Assembly (NCBI GenBank): GCA_025529335.1
Contig: JAMYHX010000007.1
Location: 186,001 to 250,000 of the forward strand
DNA from: Rhizopus sp. PT2906
Taxonomy: Eukaryota > Mucoromycota > Mucoromycetes > Mucorales > Rhizopodaceae
Reading direction: 5' to 3'
Length of the DNA: 64,000 nucleotides
The notes under the pieces were generated by a model that did no database searches, was not told the origin of the DNA, and saw only the letters and a program-made list of their open reading frames with translations. Below are positions 42,158-54,031 of the stretch, piece by piece. Each line of letters starts with the position of its first letter. Position 1 is the first letter of the stretch. A program made the position numbers and the translations under genes.

Positions 42158-44945
42158 TTAGTAAGAGGGATAATGAAATGAAACAGGCTGTTGTTGTTGT
42201 TGTTGTTGCTGTTTGGTTCTTTGAAGTACTAAAACGCCCAAGAATAAATCTGCATCTCTTTTGGTTTCCTCTACTCTAACAACATAAAGCCAATCTGGTA
42301 TTTGCTGCACCTTTTGCAGCGGAATCAAATAAAAGTCTTTAATCTTGGTCTTGTTATGTCCCACGACCGCATATCTTTGTCGTGTCTGAAGATAATTTAA
42401 TAATGTTTGTGCCTGTCCTTCATTTAAACTTGGCTCCGCCTGCCTATTCTGTGCTTCTACTTGAATCAGCACAATCTCTCGACTACTTGAGTATTGTGTC
42501 TGTGTTATATAATTTGTGACTCGATCAGATGGGATTCTTCCTTCTATCCACATGGTAGGTGACAGAACTTCCTTCCATTCTTCAGCATTCAGCTGTCTTC
42601 CTCCCACCTGCCTTGCACATGCTTCAAATTCAGCTACCTGTGGCATGTTTACCTTTCCTTGCCAAATGCTAGGTATCTCTCCTTCTTCTTCATCTTGTTC
42701 CATTGCTTCTGGTTCTTCAGTTTGATCTTTCTGATCGGATTCTTCTTGATTTTCGAGCTCAGTTGTATCCACTTCTTCAACCACAAATGGAGTTTCTTCC
42801 TCTTCACCCAACAATGTTTCTACATCCACAGTGACTTTTCTCTTTTTTGCTCGATGACCTGCATTTAAATTGGAAGGATCTCGTCTTTGGTCTTCCTGGT
42901 TTGCAACCCCAATTCGGGCCAATATATCATCCATGGGCTCAGCCGACTTTGTGCTTGTGTGATCTGCAGTGTCACTCACAGGTATTTCCTGCTGGTTACT
43001 GCTACTGTTTTTATTCTCTAACAGGGGCTCCTTGTAAAAGTCATCTTGGTTCTTTTCTTCTTTGCTTGGTATCATGATGATGTCTCCTTTATGTGTCTTT
43101 TTGATAATAGGCACATTTTCAATCTTTAGAATCGAATTCTTCAAACTCTTTTGACGAAGCACTTCCGACATGGACCTGAGTTCTGGATTTGCCATATCCT
43201 CCGATGACATCTTGATGAGTTCCAATGGGGTTAGATCACCTGCCACTACGCGTAACTGGAAAGTCTGGTTGGCCTTGTCCTTCAAATTATGAAGCAGAGA
43301 TCGAAACTTGTTCTTGTAAGGCTCACCACATGTACGCTGGCGTCCTTTCGTATCGCCCAGTTGCTCGAGCATTGTGTTTTCAATTGACCTAGCCAAACTT
43401 TCTGCTCTTTCTGGAATCTCTCCGACGTTAAACAACTCGGGATCCTTTTGAACTGCAGATTCCATAATTGTCTTCAAGATGCCTGTCATGTTCTTGATCA
43501 CGTTTCGACGTACTGGGTTTTCGTCTGCTGTCATTTGACTGGGTGAATTGGGCGTTGAACTTTCTTGAGGTTCTTCCTTTTCGCTTTCTTCAGGTGGTGG
43601 TGGTGGCGGTGGGGTTTCCTTTTTCTTGGTGTTACGACGTACCGCTGGTGTTCCTTGTTCGTCTTTTCGGGCACACACATCACTGCAATAAGAATCAGCT
43701 CGCGTATGATTGTTACAGCCTTTGTATAAGCATGTTGATTGTTGTCTTGATCTTGTCTGACGCGTGTTGTCGTTTGGCGCTACTTCATCGTTGTTGTCGT
43801 TGTTGTCGTTGTTGTCACTTGCTGGTGTTTGTTGAGTTTCTAATAAGTTCAAATAGAAATTGGGGAAAAGGAAGATAGAGAAAATAAAGAGTTTAATACC
43901 GTATTTTATTACGATTGTTGTGTACATACATATACATGTATACACACATACACACACACAATATATATATATATATATATACATAACACACACAACTACA
44001 CCACACACCACACATACACAGAGGGGGCAACAATGAACATGTGCATAGACTGCCCTTTCTTTCTCTCTTTGATAGTGTATATACATATCATAACCATGTA
44101 GCTTATAATGTAGTTTATCACATCCATAAAAAGAAGTTTTGTTTTTCTCACACTCTCTTTCTCTTTTTAACAACAAAAGAGAAGTAGGGAGAAAAATCAA
44201 GATTACATAAAAACATGGGGATGTATTGAATAACAAACATAATTCCTTCTCTCATATGTGCACTTGTGTGTATACGTGTATACATGCATAAATGCTTACC
44301 TTGTTCACATTTTTGACATATCCAATCAATATCTTCTTCCTCTGCATCAGGATCAAAGCTAACACAAGCACAATGAAACCTAGAGCTCATTAATATGATT
44401 TCATGCAGTATTTTCTAAACAACTTACCATTCCTCACAACGATCACATTGAACCATAGGCTTACCATTATATGGCTGTTGACAGATACAGTAAAGCTTTT
44501 TAGCTCTTGATTTTTTCTTTTTGTATGTGACTGTAGGGGTTGTGTTGAGCGTAATCGAACGAGAACGTGTCACTCTCTGTTCTGATGGTTGTTGCTGTTG
44601 TTGTTGTTGTATTTGAGGTTGTTTAAGTAATGAATCAGGAGTTATGAAATTATTAGCATCGACATTGTTATTGTTGTCATGCATAAAATTAAAGCCTAAT
44701 TCAAAGCCCCAATTGTTGCTATTATTATTACTAGGTTCATTACTACTATTATGGTTATTATCATTACAATCCTCTGTACCATATAAGATGTTGTTGGCTG
44801 TAGGAAAGGAATCCGACGGCGTGCTGGTAACTGAGTGCCATTCAGATTCATTATGTTGAATAGGGGCTATTCCTTCTGCTGACAGTAAGTTTATCTCATT
44901 CTGATCCTGCAAATTTAAAAAGTCGTCAATGTTGTGAATATCCAT
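42158..44945 (-). CDS. BYE1: BYE1-like transcription factor: PHD finger, TFIIS central domain, SPOC domain
   Basis: Three coding exons, about 750 residues. An Asn/Gln-rich N-terminus is followed by a PHD finger split by an intron (KLYCICQQPYNGKPMVQCDRCEEW, then FHCACVSF...DWICQKCE: Cys4-His-Cys3). A small Cys cluster follows (CLYKGCNNHTRADSYCSDVC), then the TFIIS central domain (VRRNVIKNMTGILKTIMESA...RTCGEPYKNKFRSLLHNLKD...LELIKMSSEDMANPEL) and a C-terminal SPOC domain (IWQGKVNMPQVAEFEACARQ...GRIPSDRVTNYI...WLYVVRV). This order matches yeast Bye1 and animal PHF3/DIDO1, which bind RNA polymerase II and methylated H3K4. The second intron (about 43840-44300) is 460 nt and full of CA/TA microsatellites, long for this genome. 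Confidence 0.92.
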
Positions 44946-45313
44946 AGTTGCTTTGCAGAGAGAAAAAGAAAACTTTTTTTTTTTTTTCTCTCACTTGAAA
45001 TTTTTTAAATGACGAAATATGATTGGATATATTTTGCTTTGCAGTTGTAATCAAAATAATGTGGTCTATTGAAAAAGTCCTTAATGAATAGTCTTTCTTT
45101 AGATGCTTTCTTTTAGTTTAACCTCTACCTTTAGAAGTCCTACTTGGGTTATTTATAAAGAAGAGAGATAGGGAAAATAGTAATGGGCTGATATTATTGG
45201 TTAAACAAGGCACAGATACACTTACACACACGTTTCAGATTGACTTTCCTTCGGTATTTCAATAGATCTTTTTTTCTTAAATACACACAATAATCAGAGA
45301 GAGAGAGAAAGGG
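44946..45313. promoter_or_regulatory. Divergent promoter between BYE1 and VPS54
   Basis: 368 bases separate the two start codons. Pyrimidine or purine tracts abut each ATG (T-run at 44974-44987 for BYE1 on the minus strand; GAGAGAGAGA at 45297 for VPS54). It presumably drives both genes. Confidence 0.45.
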
Positions 45314-48300
45314 ATGCCCTCTAATGCTTCACCGCCTTCAGAAGCTTCTTCAGAAAGTACATTTCAAAAAGCATCGACTTCAGCCAATACAAGTCAATCA
45401 ACTTCTCCAGTAAACACGAATGCACCTACCATCCGACCACTTGCTCGAGAGCGACCCTATGCACGCGAAGAATATAACAACAACAACAACAACAATAGCA
45501 GACCTCCATCTATACGCTCTGCAGCTTCATATGGCAGAACTCTTAGTAGACTGACAGCAGGGCATCATGCACGTCATCACTCCAACTATTCAAGCTTCAG
45601 TACCATCAGCGAAAATGTTTTGCCTTGGACAACTCAAGATATTGGCTTTAATGCAATCTCAGGTAATTCTCAACAACAGCAATTCACATGAATTCGTCCC
45701 TAATTTATTGGAAAAACTAAAACAAAAAGATAAATAAGGTGTTCTGAACGATCCCGCAAAACGCTCTCAAGACGTCTACAAGCCAACCAAGGCAGACATT
45801 CCTCCAGTAGCACACGCGACCATTCCTCGAATAAGACCAACCGATTTTGAAACCTACCTGAACCATATTGGACCTGTCTTTGAAAGATACAGCAACAACC
45901 GAAAGTTACTGAATGCAGCAATACAAGAACAAGAAGAAGAAGAAGAAGAACGACAGGCTCAGGCAATTTCAAAACGAGGCAGAAATCCTTACAGTTTACC
46001 TCCTCAACATATATTGTCGAGTGAAAGTCTGTTGGACGACGACGTATCAAAGACACCACCTCGAGAGCTGCCTATGCTCGAGAATGTACCGTCCATCTTT
46101 TTCGAGCCCGATTTTCTTCTCGAGAACCCTCAGGTGTTTGACACTGTCTGTGAAGGTGCCAACATTGTCGAAAGCAATAGCGGGCCTGTACTGACCATTC
46201 TGCAGGAGAAGTTGTCTTATTACTTGGATACAGTTGAAATACACCTCTTGCGCGAAATTGAAAACAGATCCTCTTCGTTCTTTGAAGCATTGTCAAACCT
46301 ACAAGCCTTACATCAACAGACTGTGGATTGTATATCTCAGATTCATGCCATTCGACAAAAGATGAAACGGATCCAGGATACTGAATGTAAAGATGGACTA
46401 GAAGTCATTCGGCTCCAAGTCAGAAAGAGAAACTTGGAGAAACTTTACAGCATTACGATGGCCGTAAAGAACATAAGAACAGTGCAACCTACGATCCAAG
46501 CATTACTCACTGAAGGTGATTACTTTGCAGCACTTGATCTCATACAGACCACAAAGGACGCTCTTGATGATCCTGAACAAGGACTCGTTGGTATAACGTC
46601 ATTGGCAAATTTCTCAAGCGAGCTAGACGAGATGCAAAAGTCTGTGAGCATCATGATGCAACATGACTTTTTGAGCCTTTTGCTATCTGATTTTTCATTT
46701 CACTTGAATAGTGTAAAAAAAGAGTTGACCATGTTGGATGTACAAGAGAACACTATCGAAAACGACCTGTCCGAGAAGCTCTTGCGAAACATCAAAGGCC
46801 TCATTCGCACCGATACGATGTTGTCGACGCTTCAAAATTACAAAGAGCGATTGTTGGTAGAGATCAAGGATATGGTTAGGAAACGACATCCGCTAGGTGG
46901 CACTACAGATGCATCCGAGCAGGGATTTACAAGGCAGCTGAAAGCGATGCCCTTTGTTTCCTTTTTTCAGATGCTACTAAACGTCCTTTCGATCCTCATT
47001 CAAGCTATCCTTCGAGCATCTGCCTACCACACCATGTTCACCCTACAGCTGACACCTGAGCTCGAACAGGAGTCATCAGATGTTGTCTCTGCTGTTGCAG
47101 AACTCGCTCAAGCTCAATGCAGAAAGCTGATTGTATCCAGAAACGAACAAAACGCGCTATTGAATCCAACAGACTTTTATCGTTTATCGCGTGTTCTCGA
47201 CACGTTTGTGGCTCAGTGTGAGGTGTACTCTAGCGGTCGTGGTCTGCGCAATCTCATCATGAGCCAACAGCGATCATTTGTTGATCATTTCCACATGGAA
47301 CGTGTCAAACAGGAGACCCAACTGATCGAAAATGAGCAATGGGCCGTAAGCGAGGTGCCCTTTGAATTCCAGACGATCGTCAGCCAACTCTGTGATGGTA
47401 ACGTGACTCATTTGGTGGATGAAGCCGGTGAAGATAAGCAGGAAAAGAGCAGTAAGAAGCATCTGATGATTGACGGGCAGAGCTTTTATGTGGTTGGTTG
47501 TACTTTGCTTATACTCAAAATGTTTCAAGATTATACCAAATGTGTTTATAACTTGAAAAACATTGCAATTGATATTGTTCAAAAGCTGATCGAATTACTC
47601 AAGGTTTTTGTTTGACATTTTATAAATTGGATGGTATGCTGACCTTTTTTTTCATATAGCTGTTCAATTCGAGAGTCTGTCAGGTCATATTAGGAGCAGG
47701 AGCGATGCAGTCAGCAGGGTTAAAGAACATTACGGCAAAGCACTTGGCATTAGCCTCGCAGTCGATAGGTGTCATGATAGTGCTTATCCCAAAACTGAAC
47801 AAGTGCATATATCCATTGATTGAACAAAACAATAATTTAGTTTCAGAGTTTGATCGCATTGTGAAAGATTATTCGAACCATCAAAGTGAAATTCATAAAA
47901 AGCTAGTGGCAATCATGAACGAGCGTTTTAATGCCCACGTAAAGTCAATGCAGTCTATTGATTGGGATGAAGAAGAGGAAATAGAAAAGAATGCAAATGC
48001 TTATATGGAAACTTTGGTGACAGAAACAATTCGACTGCACAAAGTTCTCTCTAAATATTTGCCTGTGGATGAATTGAAGGTAAATAGAAAATGTAAATAT
48101 TAATTGATAGCTGACATGTATTCTAGTTTATCATGTCTCAAGTGTTTGATTCTTTTTCAACTCAATTCTCAAAAGAGATATCCAATATTGTCATAAAGAC
48201 AGAAAAGGGGAAAAAGAGGCTTTTGAAAGACATTGAGTTCTTTATACATCGTCTCGAATCCTTACAGCACGTTGACCCACCTTCTGATACGATTATAGAA

Positions 48301-48336
48301 GCAGTGAATGCAAAAAGCTGTGAAAGCACAAAATAA
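45314..48336 (+). CDS. VPS54: Vacuolar protein sorting 54 (GARP complex subunit)
   Basis: Four exons, about 930 residues. The N-terminus is Ser/Thr/Asn-rich, with an NNNNNN run. Exon 2 onward shows the conserved VPS54 start (RPTDFETYLNHIGPVFERY) and a long helical region typical of CATCHR tethering subunits (LLREIENRSSSFFEALSNL, QIHAIRQKMKRIQD, LLTEGDYFAALDLIQTT). The C-terminal Vps54 domain is unmistakable: QSAGLKNITAKHLALASQS, HVKSMQSIDWDEEEE, NAYMETLVTETIRLHKVLSK, and IMSQVFDSFSTQFSKEI. GARP tethers endosome-derived vesicles at the trans-Golgi. Junctions: 45661/45752 (phase 1), 47604/47660 (donor GTTTTT, unusual), and 48080/48126. An EEEEEE run at 45933 is encoded by a GAA repeat. Confidence 0.93.
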
Positions 48337-48785
48337 CCCATTGTAAAAATAAAAATAAAAAAAAGATATTTAATCTCCGCTATTTGCCTTTCCGGACAAG
48401 GGAAATGATTGACAAAACCAACAGTGAGCCAGGTGAGGCTGAGATTCCTTCCTTTATTTTTCACGTATGTATCATAATCCATAGTGAAGAGAAAGAGAAT
48501 AAAGGAGAGGGAGATTAGGATGAAGAATGAAATGATGGATCAGATTAAATGGATGAATGAATTTTGATATGGATTAGATTGTTTATCGACAGATTTGACA
48601 TGTTTTCTTTTCGAGTGAAAAAAAAAAGTGTCTACATTATGAACACGACAATGTCATTCTTCATTCTAATCTCCAATTGTGTGTGTGTGTGCGTGTGTGT
48701 GTGTGTGAAAAAGAATAATAGGGAATGAATAGAGTTCAATGACATGGTGAACTAACATTTCTTCATATACAATCAACAGTCAAAG
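48337..48785. other. Promoter region of the eS7 gene with a GT microsatellite
   Basis: About 450 bases. A (GT)n tract with one GC interruption lies at 48678-48707, about 80 bases before the start codon of the ribosomal protein gene. The sequence is otherwise AT-rich. No gene is seen. Confidence 0.45.
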
Positions 48786-49415
48786 ATGGCTTCTAACAAG
48801 ATTGTTAAGAAAGCTGGTGCCCCAGCTGCTAATGAGTTCGAACTCTCCGTTGCTCAAGCCCTTGTTGATCTCGAAACCAGCGTTCCCGACTTGAAGGCTC
48901 TCCGTGCTCTTCAAATCTCTGCTGCCAAGGAGGTAATAACACTTTATAATTGTCCAAATCAGTGGCTAACTTTCTCTTGACAGGTTGAACTCGGTGGTGG
49001 TAAGAAGGCTATCGTCATCTTTGTCCCTGTTCCTAGCCTCAATGCTTTCCACAAGATTCAAGCTAGACTCACTCGTGAGCTCGAGAAGAAGTTCTCTGAT
49101 CGCCACGTTGTCTTTGTTGCTCAACGTCGTATCTTGCCTGTCCCCACTCGTCGCTCCAACGACAAGCAACCCCGTCCTAGAAGCCGTACTTTGACTGCTG
49201 TTCACGATGCTATCTTGGACGACCTCGTTTACCCCACTGAAATTGTTGGCAAGAGACTCCGTCAAAAGGTTGATGGCTCCAAGACTCTCAAGGTCTTCCT
49301 TGATGCCAAGGATGCCACTTCTCTTGAATACAAGCTTGACACCTTCTCTGCTGTCTACAAGAAGCTCACTGGCAAGAACGTCGTTTTTGAATTCCCTGCC
49401 AATGCTGAATTCTAA
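48786..49415 (+). CDS. RPS7: 40S ribosomal protein eS7
   Basis: Two exons (intron about 48930-48984) give about 191 residues. Signature segments: NEFELSVAQALVDLETSVPDLKALRALQISAAKE, then (after the intron) VELGGGKKAIVIFVPVP, KIQARLTRELEKKFSDRHVVFVAQRRILP, RPRSRTLTAVHDAILDDLVYPTEIVGKR, and a C-terminal AVYKKLTGKNVVFEFP. All match eS7 along its full length. It is a component of the 40S subunit involved in 18S rRNA maturation. Codon use is strongly biased to C/T-ending codons, as for highly expressed genes. Confidence 0.97.
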
Positions 49416-50025
49416 AGATGAACACGGATCAAAAATGAAGAAAGAGGGTGCACGTTTCATGGATTTTGTCTTTTAAATAAAGAAAAAAGTAGCATTTTCA
49501 TAAAAAGAATTATTATATTTAGATAGGATGAGAGAGAGAGAGAGAGAGAGAGCGAATTTGAAGGTTATATTTCGTGTACAAACTATAGCCTTATTCACAT
49601 AACAATAATGGCATCCTTTGTATGTTCTACACATAAACAGCCGTGCATTGGGGGGCGAAAGAGAGCTGTCAATCAACAATAGGGCAGAGAGCCCCGATTT
49701 ACTGGCCAGTCCGTACCGGACAATATGCCCTGGGCTACTCTAATTATTTCTCCGCTTGAGTCCACACCTGTTTTTGGCGCTGCAACAGAAGAGGAGGAAG
49801 CAGATGCCATACAGTGGCCCTCCCTCTTTTTTCTACGCCGTTAGGAATACCCAAAGTATGTATACATAATTTATAAATAACGGATGGATGGATATATATA
49901 AAAAAGAGAGAGCGATGGATGTCATATTGAATGGATAAAATAATGATGAGAGAGGAGGAGGGAGGAGAAGGGGAGGATAGCGTCTGCCATGTTCAAGTTT
50001 GACATTAACACAACTCAACTATAGC
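49416..50025. other. Intergenic region between eS7 and eS12
   Basis: 610 bases. It includes a GA microsatellite (49531-49552) and, unusually for this window, a GC-richer segment at 49630-49830 with short inverted words (CCAGTCCG/CGGAC around 49710). The last 150 bases before eS12 are a purine-rich GGAGGAGG stretch. No ORF or RNA gene could be assigned. Confidence 0.4.
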
Positions 50026-50571
50026 ATGTCCGACCACGAAGAAGTTATTGATAGCCAAGAAGTCGAAGTTGCCGTTGAAACCACTTCTGGACAAATGTCT
50101 GTTGAAGATGCTCTTCAAGAAGTTCTTCGTCGTGCTTTGGTCCACGACGGTCTTGCTCGCGGTTTAAAGGAAGCCGTCAAGGCTTTGGACAGGTATGCCA
50201 ATCTATTTGTGTTTGTGAGCGTGTGTGATTAAATAACAATGATTTTATATAGACGTCAAGCTCACTTGGCCGTTCTCGTCGAATCCTGTACCGAATCTGA
50301 ATACATCAAGTTGGTTGAAGCCCTCTGTGCTGAACACAACATCAACTTGATCAAGGTTGCTGACGCCAAGAAGCTTGGTGAATGGGCTGGTCTTTGCAAG
50401 ATTGATCGTGAAGGTAACGCCCGTAAGGTCGTTGGCTGCTCTTGTGTTGCTGTCACTGATTTCGGAGAAGAATCCGAAGCTATGAACGTCCTCTTGGATT
50501 GTAAGTATATGATTTTCTTTATTAAAACGTGTCACTCATATCGATCATCTTTAGACTTCAAGACTCGTTAA
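50026..50571 (+). CDS. RPS12: 40S ribosomal protein eS12
   Basis: Three exons, about 145 residues. An acidic N-terminus (MSDHEEVIDSQEVEVAV) is followed by the L7Ae-fold domain: VEDALQEVLRRALVHDGLARGLKEAVKALDR, RQAHLAVLVESCTESEYIKLVEALCAEH, LIKVADAKKLGEWAGLCKIDREG, and VVGCSCVAVTDFGEES, ending DYFKTR. This is full-length eS12, part of the beak of the small ribosomal subunit. Introns at about 50193-50253 and 50501-50553 are canonical. The ATG at 50026 follows CAACTATAGC, and the start is supported by eS12 length. Confidence 0.97.
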
Positions 50572-51001
50572 ATTAGCTCCCTTGTTTGTCGCAGTAACAA
50601 AGAAGATTGTATTTAAAAATAAATTAAGCCCTTTCTGCTGTATACATAAAGTTTGGTCCTTATTTTTTTTTTTTTGTTTTTGGTGATGTTTTTGAGCGTT
50701 GGTGTAGCCTGTTCAACCACAGTGTGTGGTAAAGATTAGCTAATACTTTCTGTATGTATGTACGTATGTGGTTATTTTGCTTATTCCCAGGCACACATCA
50801 AAAACATACTTTGACAACCAAGTCACGTAGTTTTTTAATACATGCATCAATAATATCTTAACACTATTCTGCAGTGGTCGAAGGCAATCATGGACATGTT
50901 TCTCTCTTGATATTTCATTTCAATCTCAGACGTGACTTTTGTCGACAGGAAAACATTTACCTCTTCTTTTTCCCTACTTTATATACACATTTCAATAAAT
51001 T
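50572..51001. other. Intergenic region
   Basis: 430 bases between eS12 and LSM7. A T12 run at 50661-50676 may mark the 3' end of eS12. GTATGTATGTACGTATGTG lies at 50752-50770. No gene is seen. Confidence 0.4.
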
Positions 51002-51567
51002 ATGTCAGAAAGAGTAAATTATTTATTCATCAACTGAAGAGAATCTTTAAATACTCATCAAATATCTATAGGGCGGTCGTGGTCAATATAGCAACCGAGG
51101 TGGAGACAGAGGAGGCCGTGGTGGTGGACGTGGTGGTGGCAGGGGAGGCAGAGGAGGCTACCACAACGCTTCACAAGAAAAACCTAAAAAGGAGTCCATC
51201 TTGGACTTGAGTAAATATATGGAAAAAAAGATTCGCGTCCGATTTAATGGAGGACGAGAAGGTGAATTGAAAATAACAAAAAAGCTGCATCTAGCGTATT
51301 CATTAGTTTATTTTCTAGTCGTTGGTACATTGATGGGTTATGATCCCTTATTGAATCTTGTCTTGGACCACACCGTTGAATATCAGCGAGGTATACATGG
51401 ATATATATGGCATTAAGTAGTATCTTATATATAGTATAGACTTGGAAACTGGATACGTGACCGAAAATACACGAGAGTTAGGTCTTTCAGTGCTTCGCGG
51501 AACTGCTATTATTCTGATATCACCTTTTGATGGCATGGAAGAAATAGAAAATCCATTTGCACAATAA
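51002..51567 (+). CDS. LSM7: U6 snRNA-associated Sm-like protein LSm7 with RGG extension
   Basis: Four exons, about 135 residues. The first coding exon is only 12 nt (ATG TCA GAA AGA at 51002-51013), followed by an intron ending CTATAG. Exon 2 begins with a Gly/Arg tract (GGRGQYSNRGGDRGGRGGGR...), then the LSm7 core: KKESILDLSKYMEKKIRVRF (Sm1), VGTLMGYDPLLNLVLDHTVEY, and GLSVLRGTAIILISPFDGME (Sm2, with RGT), ending NPFAQ. LSm7 is part of the LSm2-8 ring on U6 snRNA and the LSm1-7 ring in mRNA decay. Animal and yeast LSm7 lack the RGG N-terminus, which in other proteins is a target of arginine methylation. Confidence 0.93.
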
Positions 51568-51913
51568 ATCAGTCAACAAGTTGTGCAAATCACATATAAA
51601 GCAAACAGTTGAAAAAAGAATAAAAAAGGACACATTTGCACCGCAGATCACAGTTGGTTTTAACTGGTTTTATATGAAGAAGAGAGAGGGAGAGAAGCTA
51701 TTAATCAAAGGCGATGTATTAAGTCAAGACCTTTTGAAAGCTACATATTAACCCATTCTGATTTAAAAGCTCTAAAAGCACAATGAGCGTATGTATGATG
51801 TTCAGTTTTATTCTCCAGTGGAGACCTGAGTAGTGAAAAAGATGATATAAAGTGCATCATTTGTTATATTTGGTTCTATTTCGCCTAATCTCTTTTTATT
51901 TGCTTTTATTATT
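51568..51913. other. Convergent intergenic region
   Basis: 346 bases between the stop codons of LSM7 and eIF2B beta. An open frame continues from LSM7's downstream region to 51751 in another frame but has no recognisable domain. It presumably holds the two 3' untranslated regions. Confidence 0.35.
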
Positions 51914-53402
51914 TTACACCAAAGTAGAGTCCTCAGGATCATAATTATCGTTTATCAGTCTGTATACATAAGTTGGTGGCGCTGATCCACTATATTAAAA
52001 AGAGTAAGCATAAGTTTTTTAAAGAAAGAAAAAGACTTACAGGTTATGGATGAATAGACTAACATAATCTGGTCCAACATAGTCATAATAAGGATTTGTG
52101 ATGGTCACCTTATCTATGATTGCTCCTTCCTGAAAGCTCAACACATTCTGTGGAGTCACAGTGACATTAAACGCATCGGCATCATAAGCAAATAGTGGCG
52201 ATAATTTATACAGTGCAGTACAAACCAAGACGGGTGTGGAGTGATGTTTGGCAGCAGCAGCTAATAGGTGAGATCCAGATACAGAGATAAGTGCTCCATT
52301 GGCTAAAACTATAAATATATCATGTATTATTGAGTTTACAGTTCCTCTGTTTTATATATTTATACAATAATGCTTTACCTGCATGTGCACCCAACACAAC
52401 CTTATTTACACGAGGCATGGCAGCAAAGATGGCAGAATCAGCAACAACTGTTGTATCAATACCAGCTTTTGAAAGTGCAAGTGCCATCTTATGTCCCTGA
52501 TATGTAGGGGCTGTTTCTGCGACAATAACCTGAAACTTTCGCTTTTGTGCTGCACGGATCAAGAACTCTTGTACTGTACGTGATTGTCCTGTCGTCATAA
52601 TCACTTCACTGTTAAAAAGGAAAGGTTATAAACACGAATATTCCTTATATCCATTTTACTTACTTTGCATGGATAAAGTCTAATGCTTGATCAGCAATAC
52701 CTTTATAGATTGTATCAAGGTCCGCAATGATTTCTTCTGTTATTTCCTGAATGATCAATGGCTTCAAATGATATGTGTCCTTGATCCTCCTTTCATTCTC
52801 TTCTCTCTTTTTTTCTCTCACAGTCATATTTGACATATCAGCCAAAAGTCTAAACATGGATGTCTGTGTGGTCAGTGTTGGGCGTTTCTTGCCAACCGTG
52901 TCCTTTGGTTGTTTTTGCTCTTCTATCACTTCTTCTTCTTCTTCTTCTTCTTCGTATTCTTCATCATCGCCTTCTTCGTCATAACTTGAATCTTCTGGTG
53001 TTGTGAGTGCTCTATCATCTGTTTTGAGTTCACCTCTTGATACTTCTCTAATGACTTTCAATACACGCTTGACAATATTTCCAACCGCAAGTTCTATATA
53101 GACACGTTAGTTTACTTTCTTTTTTTTTTAGAAGAATAAAATATACCGTTTGGTTGAGCAGAGGCAAGTCTAATGCCTGTCTCAGTGACGATATCAATTA
53201 AGGTATTGGCATCTCGCCAACGAGACATGGAAACCACCTGACGCAGAATGGTAGCTGTTTCTTTTGCCACAAAGAATGACCCGACAATTTGTCTTGTAAA
53301 GAGTTATACAGGATATTATCAAACAAAAAAAGCCCTTTACCTGCGCTTAAGTCTATCAATGAAATCTTCTACTTGTGCCTCAACTTGCTTTGGAAGACTC
53401 AT
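51914..53402 (-). CDS. GCD7: Translation initiation factor eIF2B subunit beta
   Basis: Seven exons on the minus strand, about 400 residues. The N-terminal helical domain reads EAQVEDFIDRLKRRQIVGSF and RWRDANTLIDIV. An insertion with an E-run (EEYEEEEEEEEVIEE) follows. The Rossmann-like IF-2B domain contains NEVIMTTGQSRTVQEFLIRAAQKRKFQVIVAETAPTYQGH, VVADSAIFAAMPRVNKVVLGAHAVLANGALI, and VTPQNVLSFQEGAIIDKVTITNPYYDYVGPDYVSLF, and the protein ends GSAPPTYVYRLINDNYDPED, the diagnostic C-terminus of the beta subunit. With alpha and delta it forms the regulatory core of the eIF2 nucleotide-exchange factor, which senses phosphorylated eIF2. It shares a 188-bp divergent promoter with RPB12. Confidence 0.95.
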
Positions 53403-53590
53403 TCTATATATTTTTCCTAAATGAAAAAAAAAAAGAAGTTCCCTTTTTTGCGCCAAAAAAATAAACTTTCCTAATTTTTCGGCCGTGACTGCTTAATTCG
53501 CTTTTTTTATGTTTGAAATTGCTTCATATGTAATCTTCTAGAGAGAGGGAAAAAACTCTTTTTTTTTCTTTAAATAATAATAATATAATA
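53403..53590. promoter_or_regulatory. Divergent promoter between eIF2B beta and RPB12
   Basis: 188 bases between the two start codons. Pyrimidine-rich leader sequence (TTTTTTTTTCTTT) precedes RPB12, and an A-tract (pyrimidine on the other strand) precedes eIF2B beta. No distinct TATA box is seen. Confidence 0.45.
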
Positions 53591-53875
53591 ATGGAAGGTT
53601 ATCAAGGAGCACCCATTCGTCAACCACCTGCCATGACTTACTTGTGTGCTGGTAAAGATATAGAATGCCATATTTTTTTTTTACCTTCATCTAATTATTC
53701 ATACTTTATAGATTGTGGCGCAGAGAATCAATTAAAGCCAAGAGAACCCATTCGTTGTCAAGATTGTGGACACAGAATCATGTACAAGAAGAGAACGAAG
53801 AGAAGTAAGTTTAATAAGAAAATCAGTAAACATGATCTCATACAGTCTCTAGTGGTTCAATTTGAAGCACGTTAA
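53591..53875 (+). CDS. RPB12: RNA polymerases I, II and III subunit RPABC4 (Rpb12)
   Basis: Three exons encode 58 residues: MEGYQGAPIRQPPAMTYLCA, then DCGAENQLKPREPIRCQDCG, then HRIMYKKRTKRMVQFEAR. The four cysteines (CxxC...CxxC) bind one zinc. The C-terminal RxxQFEAR tail is invariant in the family. The second junction splits the Met codon (A|TG). It is a shared small subunit of all three nuclear RNA polymerases. Length is typical. Confidence 0.97.
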   Translation: MEGYQGAPIRQPPAMTYLCAGKDIECHIFFLPSSNYSYFIDCGAENQLKPREPIRCQDCGHRIMYKKRTKRSKFNKKISKHDLIQSLVVQFEAR

Positions 53876-54031
53876 TAAGAAGAAATATATATGGCAGTGT
53901 TGTAAATAAATAAAAGAGAGAATGTGTAAAAAAGCAGACCTTTGTGTGTTTGTTATCGTATACATTTGAATGCGTATTGAATATAAATAAATAATTTTAT
54001 TCTGAACACACACTCATATTAAACATTTTCT

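Noticed and set aside
51568..51751. 64-codon frame after LSM7
   Set aside because: It overlaps the LSM7 3' region in another frame, has no domain and a Lys-rich composition expected of AT-rich DNA.
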